Positions 1 to 11,794 of a stretch of 44,616 bases of DNA are shown in pieces; the first letter of the stretch is position 1; each line of letters opens with the position of its first letter. The notes under the pieces are model-generated. The model searched no databases. It was not told where the DNA came from and saw nothing but the letters and a program-made list of their open reading frames with translations. The stretch covers positions 988,099 to 1,032,714 of the forward strand of contig JAHNZQ020000010.1 of NCBI GenBank assembly GCA_019155205.2. Reading direction: 5' to 3'. Made by a program: the position numbers and the translations under genes. This stretch comes from Gracilaria vermiculophylla (taxonomy: Eukaryota > Rhodophyta > Florideophyceae > Gracilariales > Gracilariaceae).

Positions 1-3000
1 CTTTTGATTACTTTAGTGAGCCTAGTGGTACAAAACGTTACCTGACGATTGCACTTTACGAAGAGTTTTGAGGAGTTCAAAGTTGTGTGAACTATAGAGG
101 TCATTAAAACAGAACAGTAGGGATATGGTTGGTGAGTATTTTTGGGGAGCCTCCACATATACATAAAAGTAAACAAGACGTGATCCAAAAGTATTTCGCA
201 GAATCCATTTTCATGGTTTTTGTTGTCATGATTTTGAGATCATTTATGAAAAAAATCAATGATATTTGTGGGCCTCATTTTATTCAGAGCAAAAGTCATC
301 ATTAAAGCTGACAAAATCTATTTTTTTGTTTTTTTGATTTTTGGCAAGAAAACTATGCTTTCCTAGAGAGAAAATGAAGTATAAAATTTTATTGAAGATT
401 GGGCTTAAGCGTGATGTAGATCCAACGGTTGCGGGTTCGTTATTTATCTACGACTCGTATTCGTGGCAGGAGCAACCGAATGAAGAATGGAATGCGGTAT
501 TATCGTGGACTGAAGTTGTATATTGCTTGAAAAAAGGCGGTCAGTCCACTGCACTCAAGATGGGGACCTGTTCTTTCAGGTTCGTGTGTATGTCCAAATG
601 TCATGCTGCCTCAAGGCGAAGATATTGTGTACGGGCTTGTTGGACTGATGGTTGCGGGGAGTTGCGGGGCAGCGGCCACGAGCAACAGGTGGTCACAAGT
701 CACTGCGAAGAACCGCCAATGGGGACGGCGTTGCAGCACGCTTGCTGCGCTCATGTTGGCGTCGGGCGGCGCGCGATTGGCCGGCATGGTGCTGGGCGCA
801 ATCTGTAAGCGTTGCGTGCGACTTGCGCACGGCGCTCACGGCGCACCAACGCGAGGAGCGCTCCACTTGGCGCCGTGGCCCGCGTCAGCCGCTCCGTGGC
901 ACACGCACATTTGTCTTACGCGTTTGGCTGCAGAGGCTGACGCTGTGACATGTCAGTTTTGTACGCTTCTGCCGCCCTCCTTGCGTGCACTGCGTCTTCT
1001 CCCCTCCCCCAATTGTTATCTTCAGCCAAATCACGGGTTTCGCCACCGCCGCAATGCCCCGCCGGTTCAGGGCGTTTTCGTCCTGATGAGTGCGCACTCA
1101 ATTCGTCGCGTACCGAATTCAAGCCTCCAGCTTGCACCCGGCGCAAAGTAAGCTCAAACTGCTCTCTACCGCCCGCGACACACGATTCAAGCAATCCACT
1201 CGCACTCAAACGTTTTAGAAAAGTAGTGCATCTGCTGCGCCTTTGCATCCGAGCTGAAATCTGTTGAGCGCACTTGTTTACAAAACCGAGGGACAGAGTT
1301 GAGGCACTTATTTCTTCCGGATCCCGCACTGAGATACGAAAGAAAAGCTTGCGTGGTCCTGATTCTTATTTCACCTTATTCCTTCGAACAGGGTGATGGC
1401 TCCCGCCATGATTCATCAGCAAATCCGCTGCAAGAACGGGTTCTGCTACGTCATCCGTAAAACACTGCCCTTCCGATGTACGTGTAGGTTCTTCACGACT
1501 GCCCCTGTTGCAGCAATATCTGTGGCTCTGGTCGTCTATTGTTCCCCTTTTTTTGGAGAAAGATCTTTTTTGGTCGATATGTTTGATTGAAGGATGATCT
1601 TTCCGTCTCCATGTCTTGCTTTACTTTACAGTTTTGGCCCAATATGTTGTGGTTTGTATCTTCAATACAGCATGCTTTGGTTGCTTCTGTTGAAAAAGGC
1701 CAAATCAGTTGGAAAAAATCTGGAGTGAAGTACATATAGAGTATGCTTCGTGTCCTCGACACAAGTATGGGTGCATTTATGACCCTTGTAGAACAACGTC
1801 CGTTGACATTTCTGTCTGTCCATGGAAATGCTGACGGTCTCATCAACCTAGCCGGGCACCACCGCCGTGCAGTGTAACAGATGTTATGGTGTGCATCAAG
1901 ATTTCGACAGGGTGGCAAGACAGGTTTCTACCGTACCAGGGTGGCATCATAGTTAACGATCAATCGACCTGGGGGCAAGCAATTATCCTCTAGGGCACGC
2001 ACACGGAACTTGTGTATCCATGGTGGCCAACAGTGCGTTAAAGAAAATCTCCTGCGTGAGACAAATATCATCCTGTTTTGTAAACAAGTCACGGGATTGC
2101 TATCGATATCGATACTGACCCCCTCCCTGTGACAGTTTGAGGTTTAACTCTACCACCTGCGAATCAGGTACGCTTAATGTAGTGTGGATGGGCACATGTC
2201 GGAAACATACAAAGACCGTTTCCACAATCATGCAGTTCTTTTCTGGGCTCCTGGAACCCACGCTCTAGAATTATTCAAGTGCGGCATGTAAGAGTGTCTG
2301 AATCGGATGTGCCTTTTATTCAGCCTTTCTATGTCGTTCCAAAGCGTTGTGCAAAAACTGCATAGCGTGCTATTACGTACATAGCTGGGTCGTGAGAAAA
2401 TGTTTCCGGCTTTCCTTTTTCCGTTTAACAGAAAAGTAATAATCGTGTGAAGTGAATAGCAAACCACATTCCATGCTTAAAAGCTGCATTTTGTCGTTTT
2501 GTACCGTATAACTCATCAATAACTTTGCTATTATATCGGCTGGAAAACGAACTGAACCCAAGTTGTGATCAGCGCATCTCCGCGTGGCGCGAGAATATTA
2601 AGTCCTCAAGGTCCAAGTGTGAAACTCCGTCAAATAAGTGGCTCCAGTGTTTCCGTTGGTACACAGTCCGCGCAGGAAAATTGAACTTTTCAAACAGCCT
2701 CAAGTTGGACGAAGGCACCTGTGTGAAAACCAATTAAATTTGAAGGCGGTGCGGAGAAAAAGTTTTGGTGGTCTGCTGAGGGCGATGCAGCTCAAAATCT
2801 TGAGCAATTCAACTTCATTTCGCACGACAATGAGACTCCATTAGAATAGGCGGAAAATACTTGAATCCTTGTTTCCGCTTAAACAATGTTTGGTTGAAAG
2901 GCCAAACTGCATTGTCATACAAAATAACCAAAATAAGCCTGTCATGCGCATAAAAATATACATGCAATTGGATGTGGAATAAAAACCGCACATAGAAGCA

Positions 3001-6000
3001 GTGGCAATGAAACATGCTGAAATGAACAGTATTTTCGAGGGATGGTCCAGGTTTTAAGTTAGTTGCATCGTCTCTGGAAACTATTTGCCTTTATCTTGTA
3101 AGAAAGATTTGGCAGCAAACATTCAAAAACCAGTGCCCAAACTGCGGAAATATTGAGTGTGCTTCCTTCCACCAGAAATGTAAGCAGCGAGCTCTCACGT
3201 TTTCTCCGTTCGTGGTTCAGCTATTCTGATGCTTGCACATCTACTTCACGACAGGACAAGCTGCACGTGGAAAGCTTCCAAGCATTTTAGAAGGACGAAG
3301 TGAACATAGAGAGGTATCCGTAATAATGCGAATCCAAGAAGCATCTCAGCAACAGGCTTCGAAATAATTCTTCGTCTACCTCTAATGCTTGTTGTGATTC
3401 AGACCACAAAGCAACATTGTGAAGGCTGTTAAAATATTTTCAAAATGTAATCATCGGACGATGTATTCCGCTTTTCTCGAGAAGATGGAGTGACACTTTT
3501 GTTTTCATTCCAAGTCTTGCATTTTTTCTCCATCTCTATTCCCAGGGAAGAGCAAGTAGTTAAAAGCTAGTACAGCTAATAAGTGATCGCTGGTACCATA
3601 AAACAGTCCCATTGAGAAGCTGCAAAAATGGTTGTTGTTGCTTGTTTTCAGAGCTTTTTTTGAAAGCCTTTCTCGTTTATCGGATAATTTGTAAAAATGG
3701 CGAAAATGTTTGTGCCCTGAGAAACATTTCATGCACATTGTCTCTGTTGCTGGATCACGATGACAATGCGGAGGGATGCGGCGATGAAACAAGGCCTCAA
3801 TATAAATACGAAGGGTATCTGACAGTTGATGCAGATTTGTATCTAGGGTCTTCATATTGAATTCCTTTGTGAAGTTGCTTTGAACAGCCCACTCGGAGGG
3901 GATATACAGCTCAAATTGAGCTTCAGATTTCCTCTGATTGCAAGAACTTCAACATTAGGCTTCCACCCGTGGAAAAATTTCCACACCAAGTCTTTCACAC
4001 TGCAACACTCTCCTGCATTCGGTAAAAAGCTTCTTGATTTGGTGGTACCGTGGCCGATGGATTCGTACAACCAGTGAACTACTACGCAAGAATTGAAGTC
4101 TCCGACGTGAACGGTTGGTGTACGCATATTAAGTACGACTCATAAAAACTATAATCATCCTGCAGTCATTCATCTGGTACGTCGAAACAGGTTTCTCAGA
4201 TTTCGCGCTTTTTCATTGCCTATTTGTTGGCAAATATTAATGGTCACCCAACGCTATCGGCCCAAACATTTTGTGGTTCCTTCCGTGCACTCGTTCTATC
4301 TGACTTGCAGCGACCAAATCCAAAGAATCGACATTTCTTAGATCAGGGAGTGTACTTCAATCGTGTTATGGCTTGGGAGATCGAAGATCATACGATCTTC
4401 AGGGCTGAAAAGATGCTCGTCACGAATAGACAGAGACATTTTTGATAATGAAGGACTAGATTCTCTGGATGAGTTGCCTTTTTTCATCGGCAGTTTGAAT
4501 TTCAAAAGGGAGATGCGTTTGAAACCATTAGTTTGTAGTCAAGAGTGCGATTGCATTCCAGAACGCCCGCGGTTTCTTGCTCAGCAAGCTTTTGTGAACA
4601 ATCCGTCTCCTTTGTTCTTCAAACGCTGTATGTGTATGTATTTAAGGAAAATTTCAAGCAAGTTGTGTATCCCCTTTCTTAACGGGATACTGCAGTGGAT
4701 TTCTGATTTGCAAAAGACGGAAAGGTGGAGTGCCATGAATCTTTTTGACGCTTTTCAGCAAATAATAAGTGATGTTCACACGTTTCTACTGGATATTCTT
4801 TCAAAGCGGTTCAGGTTTGGATTGATGACTTCACAGAGATTATCATTATAATTTCGGATCCGACTTCTTTCTTCGAAATACGTTCCGAGACATGCTGATA
4901 CGATTTTACGATGTGGATTTGAAGACAAAGTTCGGTTTCGAAGATTTCTGTGAAGCTTAAAGTCTTATCGAGATAATATTAAGCTTCCTCAATTTTGAGC
5001 AGGACTTCTATCAGTCTTTATTCGATTGGGTTTCGAGGAACAGAGGAACGAACATGAGTGGTGGGTTGCGATGCAAACCTGTCAACATGTTCTCCGTCGA
5101 TATTCAGTTTCCAAGCATCAAAACAGACCGGGAAGTGAAGGTAAGCTCTGATTGCCATTCGTAAAACAATGAGCGCTTTCTCAGAGAGAATCGCGATATT
5201 ATAGGAGGGACTGGGGCCCCTTTGTTTACTTCTGCCTGGTGTGGTTAGTTTCCGCTCGTTGAAGACAGCATGCAATGTGCTCTTGGTGGAAAACCATTTG
5301 AGCTTTATGCTGCCAGTCTCAATTGGATGTGCAGCCGCATGTATATGAAATGGATCCAAAATATGGCTCGAAAGGAGACGGATGCTAGAGACTATTCGGA
5401 GGCCAGCCCAGGATCTGCCCTGCGGTGACATCGAAAATTCTCAGCAAGGTGATTTCGGAAAAATCTTGCACAGATACAGCCCAACAGACACGAGTAATTT
5501 TAAGGCAGAGAAGATCAAAACCAGAATCCAGCTGTGGTATTATAGCTACTCAGATTTCTGTGTGAAGGTGACATAGACCCAAAGCTGGCAAGTTTAAGGC
5601 ATTAATAGTCAATTTAAGGGGGGTCGTCTCTCTAGAGAGAAAAGAAAATTGAAATCTCATGATTATATTACACTTTGACTACTTTGCGTGCTTTATTACC
5701 GACATACTGGTGGCAACACATTTTCGATGACATTACCTTCGTTGGATTTTCTTGTTCAGTATGGGGTGACTTACGCGAAAAGTTCATCAAGCCTTGAACA
5801 TGCAATGCGCTGTGTGGTTGGGAAGCTTTTTGATGTACCAAAATCTAGACAAGTCCATGCTCGTAACCTGCAAACGGCAACGTGGCCTGCGCTCGATTTG
5901 AATTGATTAGATAGGTCTTACATGAAACTGTCGTAATGTTTCATTCAACTGAGCTTAATTTTAGCAAATGGCCATGACCGAAAGCACGTCAAGTCAGTTC

Positions 6001-6670
6001 AAACGGGAGCGGCTTTGCTGACTTGAACCAAAACTGCCAAGGATCACTTTGACTCGCGCTGCGCGGAGAACTTTGATATCCAATACACACTCAATCGCCA
6101 AGAAACAGGAGAAATTAGGAGAATGATTGGTGAGAGTTTTTCCACTATAGTGGATGCAATCTTAATGCTTTTCTCGCGTTCTGGTCATTTTGAATTGTTG
6201 GTCTCATCTTCAGATTCTTTGACCACAGATTGCCGGCAGATCTGGATGGAATGACACATTTATAATTATGGGCATATGCTGTTGGAATATGTGATAGAGA
6301 TATGGTGAAGAAATCATTGTTTGGTGAGCCACGCCAGTTTCTCTGTTGAACTAAGTAAATATAGCTGATCAGGTGGGGCGACAAAAGCATAGGAATCGGA
6401 TACGTGTCGAAGAATTCTGACGTGAAGATTCAAGGCTTGTACGCGTTGGGCATTGAGCATCAGATCTTTCGTTGAGCGCTCTTGTGCTCTTTTGGTGGAG
6501 ACCAGGGCGTACATTCTTATACCTTACGGTACTGGTGCGCCATGGATGTCGGGGAAGAACTAGATGCCAAAACGATGCGAAACAAACTAACGAGAGAGAC
6601 GACACAGTGATTTACTAGTTTCTAGCTGATTGCTCAAGAGCTGTTGCATGTGACTATGGTCGTATTAGCG
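1..6670. other. AT-rich region without a supportable gene
   Basis: No open frame here shows a recognisable domain, and the longest (about 140-180 codons) have no codon pattern that sets them apart from chance. Most of the stretch is AT-rich with T-runs. A GC-rich island sits at about 580-1270; its overlapping frames look like by-products of low stop density. The region may hold old transposon remains, UTRs or regulatory DNA, but nothing in it can be named from sequence alone. Confidence 0.5.
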
Positions 6671-6673
6671 TAC

Positions 6674-6710
6674 AATATATATGTATATATATGTATATAT
6701 GTACATACAT
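6674..6710. repeat. TATATATG-type microsatellite
   Basis: An alternating AT/GT tract made of tandem copies of a TATATATG-like unit. It lies about 25 bases beyond the stop codon of the minus-strand zinc-finger gene, so it probably falls in its 3' UTR or terminator region. Confidence 0.85.
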
Positions 6711-6733
6711 GGCTCTGATGATGGGTTCAACAC

Positions 6734-7843
6734 TCAAGGCGAGGTATCAGGTAGACGATAAGTTTGATGTGGATGGGTGGAGGAACCGCCTGATGTATCG
6801 AACGGTTGTGGGGTGGAGGAGGTCGTCGTGGGGGTGAGGGTGGATGTTGTCGAATGGTGTGGGAGATGGTGCAACAGAGACGGCGGGGAGTGATGCGCCG
6901 GAAGAGGGTGCTGAGAGAGTGGTTGGTGTTGCTGTTGGTGCGGTTGCAGCATAACGTGATGATGTGGGTGCAGACTCGATTGCTGTAGAGCAGACGACGG
7001 TTGAAAAGCTGGTGGTTGGTGGAACTGGGGCGCTTGGGGCTGCAGAATTTGGTGTTGGAGCGCAGGCTGGTGTTGGAGCGCAGGCGGATGTTGGAGCGCA
7101 GGCGGGTGTTGGAGCGCAGGTGGGGTTTGGATCAAGGGTTGATGCTGAGGCATGTTGTGTTGAGATTGGTGTCGCATCTGTTGGGGTAGCGCATTGTGGT
7201 GGGTGATTGCGGACGTGGTGGCAAGCGAATGAGAAAAGGCGATCCGCGGCGAGTGAGAGCCGATAGGCGGTGGGGTGCTATTGGGAGGTATGAGCATTCG
7301 AGTGTGGAACAGCCGTGCGTCGGGAATGGGGCGCGAAGGGCCGGGGCGTTTCCGAGGTCGCTTGGTGCGCTTCTTGGCCGGTTGTTTGGGGGCGTCACAA
7401 ACAGCACAGTTGTTCTTTCGGATGTGATTCATGGTGCCACAGTTTGGGCAGCGGCGCTGCACGCGTTCCTTGCCGCGACGCGTGTCGGTGGAGTGGGGAA
7501 GGCGTGATGGCTGGAAGTGGGGAGGCGGTGGGGGCGGGGGGGGCTGCGGCAGCGGAGCGCTCCACGGAGCGGAGGAGGGTTGGTGTGGGGGGTAGATGAG
7601 AGAGGGAGGGGAAGGTATGGGGAGCGGCAGCGACTGGAGCGGGAGGGAGGGAGGGTTGTACAGCGCGTGGTCATCGTGGTGGGGCGGGTCGGCGTGGTCA
7701 TGGTCGAGCTTGGGGTCGAGCGACGAGGGGGGGAGCTCGAGCATGGGGTAATCGGCGGAGGCGCGGGCGGCGGCAGACATGGGCGCCAGGATGCGCGCGT
7801 TGGCGGCGGAGGAGCGCGGGGGAGGGGGGGGCGACATACGCAT
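6734..7843 (-). CDS. Proline/histidine/glutamine-rich protein with a single C4 zinc finger
   Basis: A single-exon frame of 369 residues from an ATG at 7843 to a TGA at 6734-6736. The N-terminal third is proline-rich, with an 8-Pro run near residues 101-108. Four cysteines (132, 135, 146, 149) form C-x2-C-x10-C-x2-C, followed by a strongly basic patch (156-168, KKRTKRPRKRPGP). Within the finger, C-x2-C-x3-N-x6-C-x2-C is exactly the RanBP2-type spacing, but the Trp usually two residues before the first Cys is Arg (RRC). The C-terminal half is rich in Pro, His and Gln and holds four PALQH(P/Q) repeats (240-264). Single-finger proteins with a basic tail often bind nucleic acid, so a role as a nuclear or transcription-associated factor is inferred, not shown. 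A TATA box lies 42 bases upstream of the ATG. I do not recognise an orthologue. Confidence 0.7.
   Translation of the reverse strand: MRMSPPPPPRSSAANARILAPMSAAARASADYPMLELPPSSLDPKLDHDHADPPHHDDHALYNPPSLPLQSLPLPIPSPPSLIYPPHQPSSAPWSAPLPQPPPPPPPPHFQPSRLPHSTDTRRGKERVQRRCPNCGTMNHIRKNNCAVCDAPKQPAKKRTKRPRKRPGPSRPIPDARLFHTRMLIPPNSTPPPIGSHSPRIAFSHSLATTSAITHHNALPQQMRHQSQHNMPQHQPLIQTPPALQHPPALQHPPALQHQPALQHQILQPQAPQFHQPPAFQPSSALQQSSLHPHHHVMLQPHQQQHQPLSQHPLPAHHSPPSLLHHLPHHSTTSTLTPTTTSSTPQPFDTSGGSSTHPHQTYRLPDTSP
7051..7122 (-). repeat. 18-bp tandem repeat inside the zinc-finger gene
   Basis: Four near-identical 18-base copies start at 7051, 7069, 7087 and 7105. They are in frame with the minus-strand gene and encode a PALQH(P/Q) hexapeptide, so copy number could vary without breaking the frame. 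Confidence 0.85.
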
Positions 7844-7884
7844 GCTACCGCCGCGCTAGGGAGACGGCGCGCACGAGCGCTCAC

Positions 7885-7890
7885 TTATAA
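7885..7890 (-). promoter_or_regulatory. TATA box of the zinc-finger gene
   Basis: TTATAA followed on the minus strand by GTGAGCGC, inside otherwise GC-rich DNA and 42 bases upstream of the ATG at 7843. With the usual 25-30 base spacing from TATA to transcription start, the 5' leader would be only about 15 bases. The hexamer is palindromic, so orientation is taken from the gene. Confidence 0.45.
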
Positions 7891-7959
7891 GAGCGTTGGG
7901 CGGGGCGCGGGCGGAGCGCGCGCGCGCCGCGCTTTTGTCAGCTGCCCGTGTCAGTGACA

Positions 7960-8569
7960 AAACAAACGCCACGCGTTGCCCACGTGCGCCGCCGCCGGAC
8001 GGCACGCGCCCTCCACTCGCTTTCCCACGCCCATTCCTCGCGCCCCGCACCCGCGCGCCGCGCGCCGCGTCGCGCGCGCCACTGCCGCCGCCCACGTCGA
8101 GCCCACGCCGCGCCCACACACCACCACCTCCCGCGCCCTCCGACACAACCCCCCCGCGCGTCGTCCTCCTACACCACCGCCTGCCCGCAGACGCCGCACC
8201 CTCGACCCACGATACGCCCGACATATCGCGTCGCTCCCGCCAACGCTCCCTGCCTCTCCACTAATGACATTTATCGCTCTCGCCGCGGCTACACCATCAT
8301 GCGCAGCAATATCGACATGCCCATCCAAAACCATCATCCAAATTCCGCGTCCTATCCTTCACACCCCCCCGCCCTCGCTGTACGTCACTGTTTCAAAGTC
8401 TCTCTGCAAACTGTCAGAACACTGCTCATTGCCTGCAAGCTTTCTGTTGCCATTTACCTTTGCCTCTTCGTGTGGCTCTGCTTTTGTTGCGAAAAAAATA
8501 AAAAACCAAAAACTCACCTTTGCACCCCATAACGGCGAGTCCCGCCACTGTTCCGTTCCAGGTTAACCG
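7960..8569. other. GC-rich intergenic stretch upstream of the zinc-finger gene
   Basis: C-rich on the plus strand at 7960-8260, then progressively AT-richer. Several overlapping frames are open in both directions, all Arg/Pro/Ala-rich without domains, as expected from GC-rich DNA. It is probably the upstream region of the minus-strand gene. No gene is called. Confidence 0.45.
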
Positions 8570-8616
8570 GTGTCATCAGCATCTGCTCCTTACGCGTTCA
8601 AGCAAAATGTGTTGAC

Positions 8617-8619
<3 letters not shown>

Positions 8620-8661
<42 letters not shown>

Positions 8662-8745
8662 CCAGCCCCGGCCACCCCACACCCCCCCCCCCCACCCCCA
8701 CAAAAAAAAAGGGGAGGCCCCCCCCCCCCCCCCCCCCCCCCCCCC
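8620..8745. repeat. Two long homopolymer C tracts
   Basis: An uninterrupted run of 41 C (8620-8660) and another of 28 C (8718-8745) flank a C-rich spacer with an A9 run and GGGGAGG. On the minus strand these are G-runs long enough for quadruplexes. Exact lengths in an assembly are unreliable for such tracts. Confidence 0.95.
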
Positions 8746-9530
8746 GAGGAAGACCAAAAAGCAAAACAATACAGGACATTCATGATCCAAACATATGTGC
8801 ATCTTCCATTTCTTTAGATTAGTTGTTTCTGTTGTTCGACAACTCACTTAATCTTGACATTGCTCATGCATGGGGAGAATATTGTCTCATCTCGTTAGGT
8901 CGCCAGATCACAAGAAGTCTCCCTGCTTCTCATTTGTCCGGGGTCCGTGTTTTTAATAGAGATAATTTTCATCAAAGCTCACAACCGATTACCTTCTGTG
9001 TTCACACGTGAAGTACACCATGGCTTTTCAAGTGTAACATAGCCGAACAGTATTATACTTATCTACATGTTTCTCCATTAAGACTTTTCGATATTCTCAT
9101 CGATGGCAATTGATCTATTTGCATGATCTCATGTGTGAGTTTTTTGTTTTTTTGTTTTTCTGGTTAAATTTTGCTTCGTAGAGTACAGCAATGGATCCGC
9201 AGTGATGTATTGCTTCCTATTTTATCCAGGCCACCACAATGGTGCCAAATCAATTCCTGTATTTCTCAAAACATACGATGAATGCTTCCGCTATTTCAAA
9301 TATTCGTCTCTAGCCTCCGTGTCCAATTTTTTTTTGTTGCTATTATAAAAATGATAATGCTTTGCATGCGAAGTGTCCCGCTCAGTTGATTGATGTCGTA
9401 ACGCCCACCATGTCACCCATATATATTATTCATCGCTAGATTCCAGGTCGCTACCTTGAGAAATCGAAGCTAAAAGGTTTCCCCTAGGTGTTGTTCTACG
9501 GTACTCGTCTTTATTATAGGGATCAGTTTG
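8746..9530. other. AT-rich stretch with no gene seen
   Basis: No frame longer than about 62 codons and no recognisable motif. Short T-runs only. Confidence 0.5.
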
Positions 9531-10600
9531 ACTCACCTGTTGCAGTGTTGACTTAATAACTTACTTCTACTTGTTTTATTCTTGGCGAGAAGATTGAAAG
9601 GAACACCTGCCCCCTCTGTTTTGCAGACTCCGCGATCGTGGTTGCCGCCATCGGATAGCTTGCGGGTGGCTTCCACCGCAACGCCCGCTGAAACGACCTG
9701 CGCAGTCCACCGCTCGTTGTTTCTCGGTGTTGAAACGGCCACGCCAGCCGCAAGCACGGTGCCACTTTTCATGCCGATACGGACTCATTGGATGGACTGT
9801 TCCGTTCCTCGCGTGCACATACCACTTCGCATGGAAAGAAGCTCAAGGGGGATATCAGATTTAGACGCCACTTTCTACGCTGTGGCATGGCGTGAACGGC
9901 ATGCGGACCGTTTGCGCGTGCTTCAAGTGTTTAATCTGTAAGAGCGCACGCTGTCGGCCGGTGGGTTGCTCTTGCGAGCCACCCAAGCCGCATGTCCACG
10001 GCATATGACGCCTGCCGACAGGAGCTACGCCACAGAAACAAAGGCAATCTGCCGAGGTGGCGGCGATCTCGCGGCCAACAGCTGTCTCCGCGGGCGAAAT
10101 CTGATGCGGGCAGGCTCAGGGCAATCTCGAGAAAAGCGCAGGATCGCTGACCCCGCAGAGAGGGTCGTAAGAGGCGCCACCGCATGTCATAGTCTGGGTT
10201 AGACGACTGAGCCAAACCAGAACTCAGGATGTGGAACATAGCCACGTATTGCCATTCATAACATCCCCCAAGGCATGCACGTCCTTGGGCATTTGAGGCT
10301 GAGGCCGCGTATGTTGCTCAATGTGGAAATGATTGCTCTCTCGCTGCCTTTGGAGTTTAGAGTGTTAGGAAGAGACTGAGCGGAGACGATCGACAACAAT
10401 GATGCGGATGCTGTTCAGAGGTTGAAACGACCATTTTTCCGGAGAGACTGTGTTCAGTTTTGGCCGGAATCTAACAGATGTAGTACATTCCGTTGGGGAA
10501 TGAGAACGATTTTGATTCATGTGTATGCAAAGTGAACGGCGAGAAGGGGAAGGGGCAAGGCATGAATGAAAGCCGATATGTACGCTAGGATTGGTTGACG
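9531..10600. other. Mixed-composition stretch, GC-rich island at about 9570-10200
   Basis: Frames of 70-119 codons are open on both strands over the GC-rich part and none resembles a known protein. The longest on the plus strand (9582-9941) has an ATG but no domain. It could be an unrecognised exon or a decayed gene; I cannot distinguish these. Confidence 0.35.
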
Positions 10601-11790
10601 CGTTGAGTGCGGAGGGCTCATGGCGGAAAACTGTTTGTTTGGGGCACATCTCTCGACAAGGGGTGCGCTAAACAGATGCGCGGCGCAGTTCCGCAGCAAG
10701 CGCGGTTGACAACGGTGTACAGCAGCAAGCCACAAGGCGACTGGGGCAATAAAGAACAAGAGAGTGCTTGCTGCAGGGCATGTCTCGAGATCGGCGTGCG
10801 AGTAAAAGAAAAGGACGCGAGCTTAGCATGCAACGCGGCGAGCAAATGGGAAGAGGCGGCGGGGGTTTGGTGGTGGCGAGTCGCGGGACTGAGGAGGGAG
10901 TTCACGCGACATGACAAGGCGGCGGGCGCTGGGTGGAAATGGTGCGTCGAAGCCGATACTTGGCGCGAGGCGATGCAGCCGTCAGTGGGGGCAACTGCTG
11001 GCGGGGAGACAAAAAGACGGGTTTTGGTGGGTGCGTCGCAGGGAACGGTGGCTGGCTAAGTGTAAGGAGAGGTGACTGACCATAACGCGCATGGCAGGCA
11101 TGATGGTGGTTAACATATAGACTACGCGGAGAAGCAGTGTGATGCGCGGGCACAGGGGGGCGTGAGAGGTGAGGCCTTTCCGCCACCCCCACACGCTGTA
11201 TGGCGCAAATAATGGGCTGGAATGTCCGGGGGCAGGCGGGGTTGTGTGGCGATGAAAGCGTGGCGGCCGAACACAGCAAAGTGGGTGTGGTTGGGCGCAC
11301 CGCGCTCGTGGTGGGGAATGGAACGCGGGGGAGGGGTGGACGGGAACCTAAAGTGAGCATGCGGCTGTAAGAAGACGGGCAAGGGCGTGTTGTTGGGCGG
11401 GGACGCGCCGGTGGGCGCACGGGCAACGGGCCGGCAGTGGTCGAAAACATGCGGGAGAATGGTACGACGACATGGGTGCAAAAACGTGTGGCGCAGCGAG
11501 AAGGCAGACCAAAGCGGGGCGGCAGACGTAGAGGGGCGGCAGCGGGTGGAAGTGGTTATTGGCGACATGCGGCGGGGTGAGAGGCGAGAAGGGGTCAACA
11601 GGCACGTAAGGTGTGACGGGGGGGAGGGGGGAGGGAGGCGGTGGGATGGTGAGAGCCGAGTAGGGTTGACAGGCACGACAGGTGTGACAGGGGGGGGAGG
11701 GGGGAGGGAGGGAGGCGGTGGGGTGGCGAGAGCGTCGGATGCACTCGATTTGGCGAGGAGGAGGAGGGGCCGATTATTTTTAAAAAAAAT
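10601..11790. other. Strand-skewed block (G/A-rich on plus, C/T-rich on minus)
   Basis: The plus strand is persistently rich in G and the minus strand in C and T, the same bias shown by the minus-strand proline-rich zinc-finger gene at 6.7-7.8 kb. Minus-strand frames at 10902-11450 (182 codons) and 11122-11997 (291 codons) are Pro/His/Ser-rich. A minus-strand proline-rich gene with introns, or a long non-coding transcript, is possible, but no domain supports it. Confidence 0.3.
11591..11737. repeat. Two tandem copies of a purine-rich unit of about 73 bp
   Basis: Copy one (11591-11662) and copy two (from 11663) both run GGGTYRACAGGCACG, GTGTGAC, a G-rich GGGGGGAGGGAGG tract, then GGCGGTGGGRTGG and GAGAGC. 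They differ by a few substitutions and a short G-tract indel. Confidence 0.8.
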
Positions 11791-11794
11791 AAAA

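Noticed and set aside
4363..4851. A 162-codon plus-strand frame as a host gene
   Set aside because: No domain, AT-rich surroundings, no clear promoter, and the length is compatible with chance.
7051..7122. Possible CRISPR-like array
   Set aside because: 18-base units without spacers, in frame inside a eukaryotic coding region.
8570..8847. Poly-Pro and poly-Gly frames across the C tracts
   Set aside because: They are translations of homopolymers and occur in several frames on both strands.
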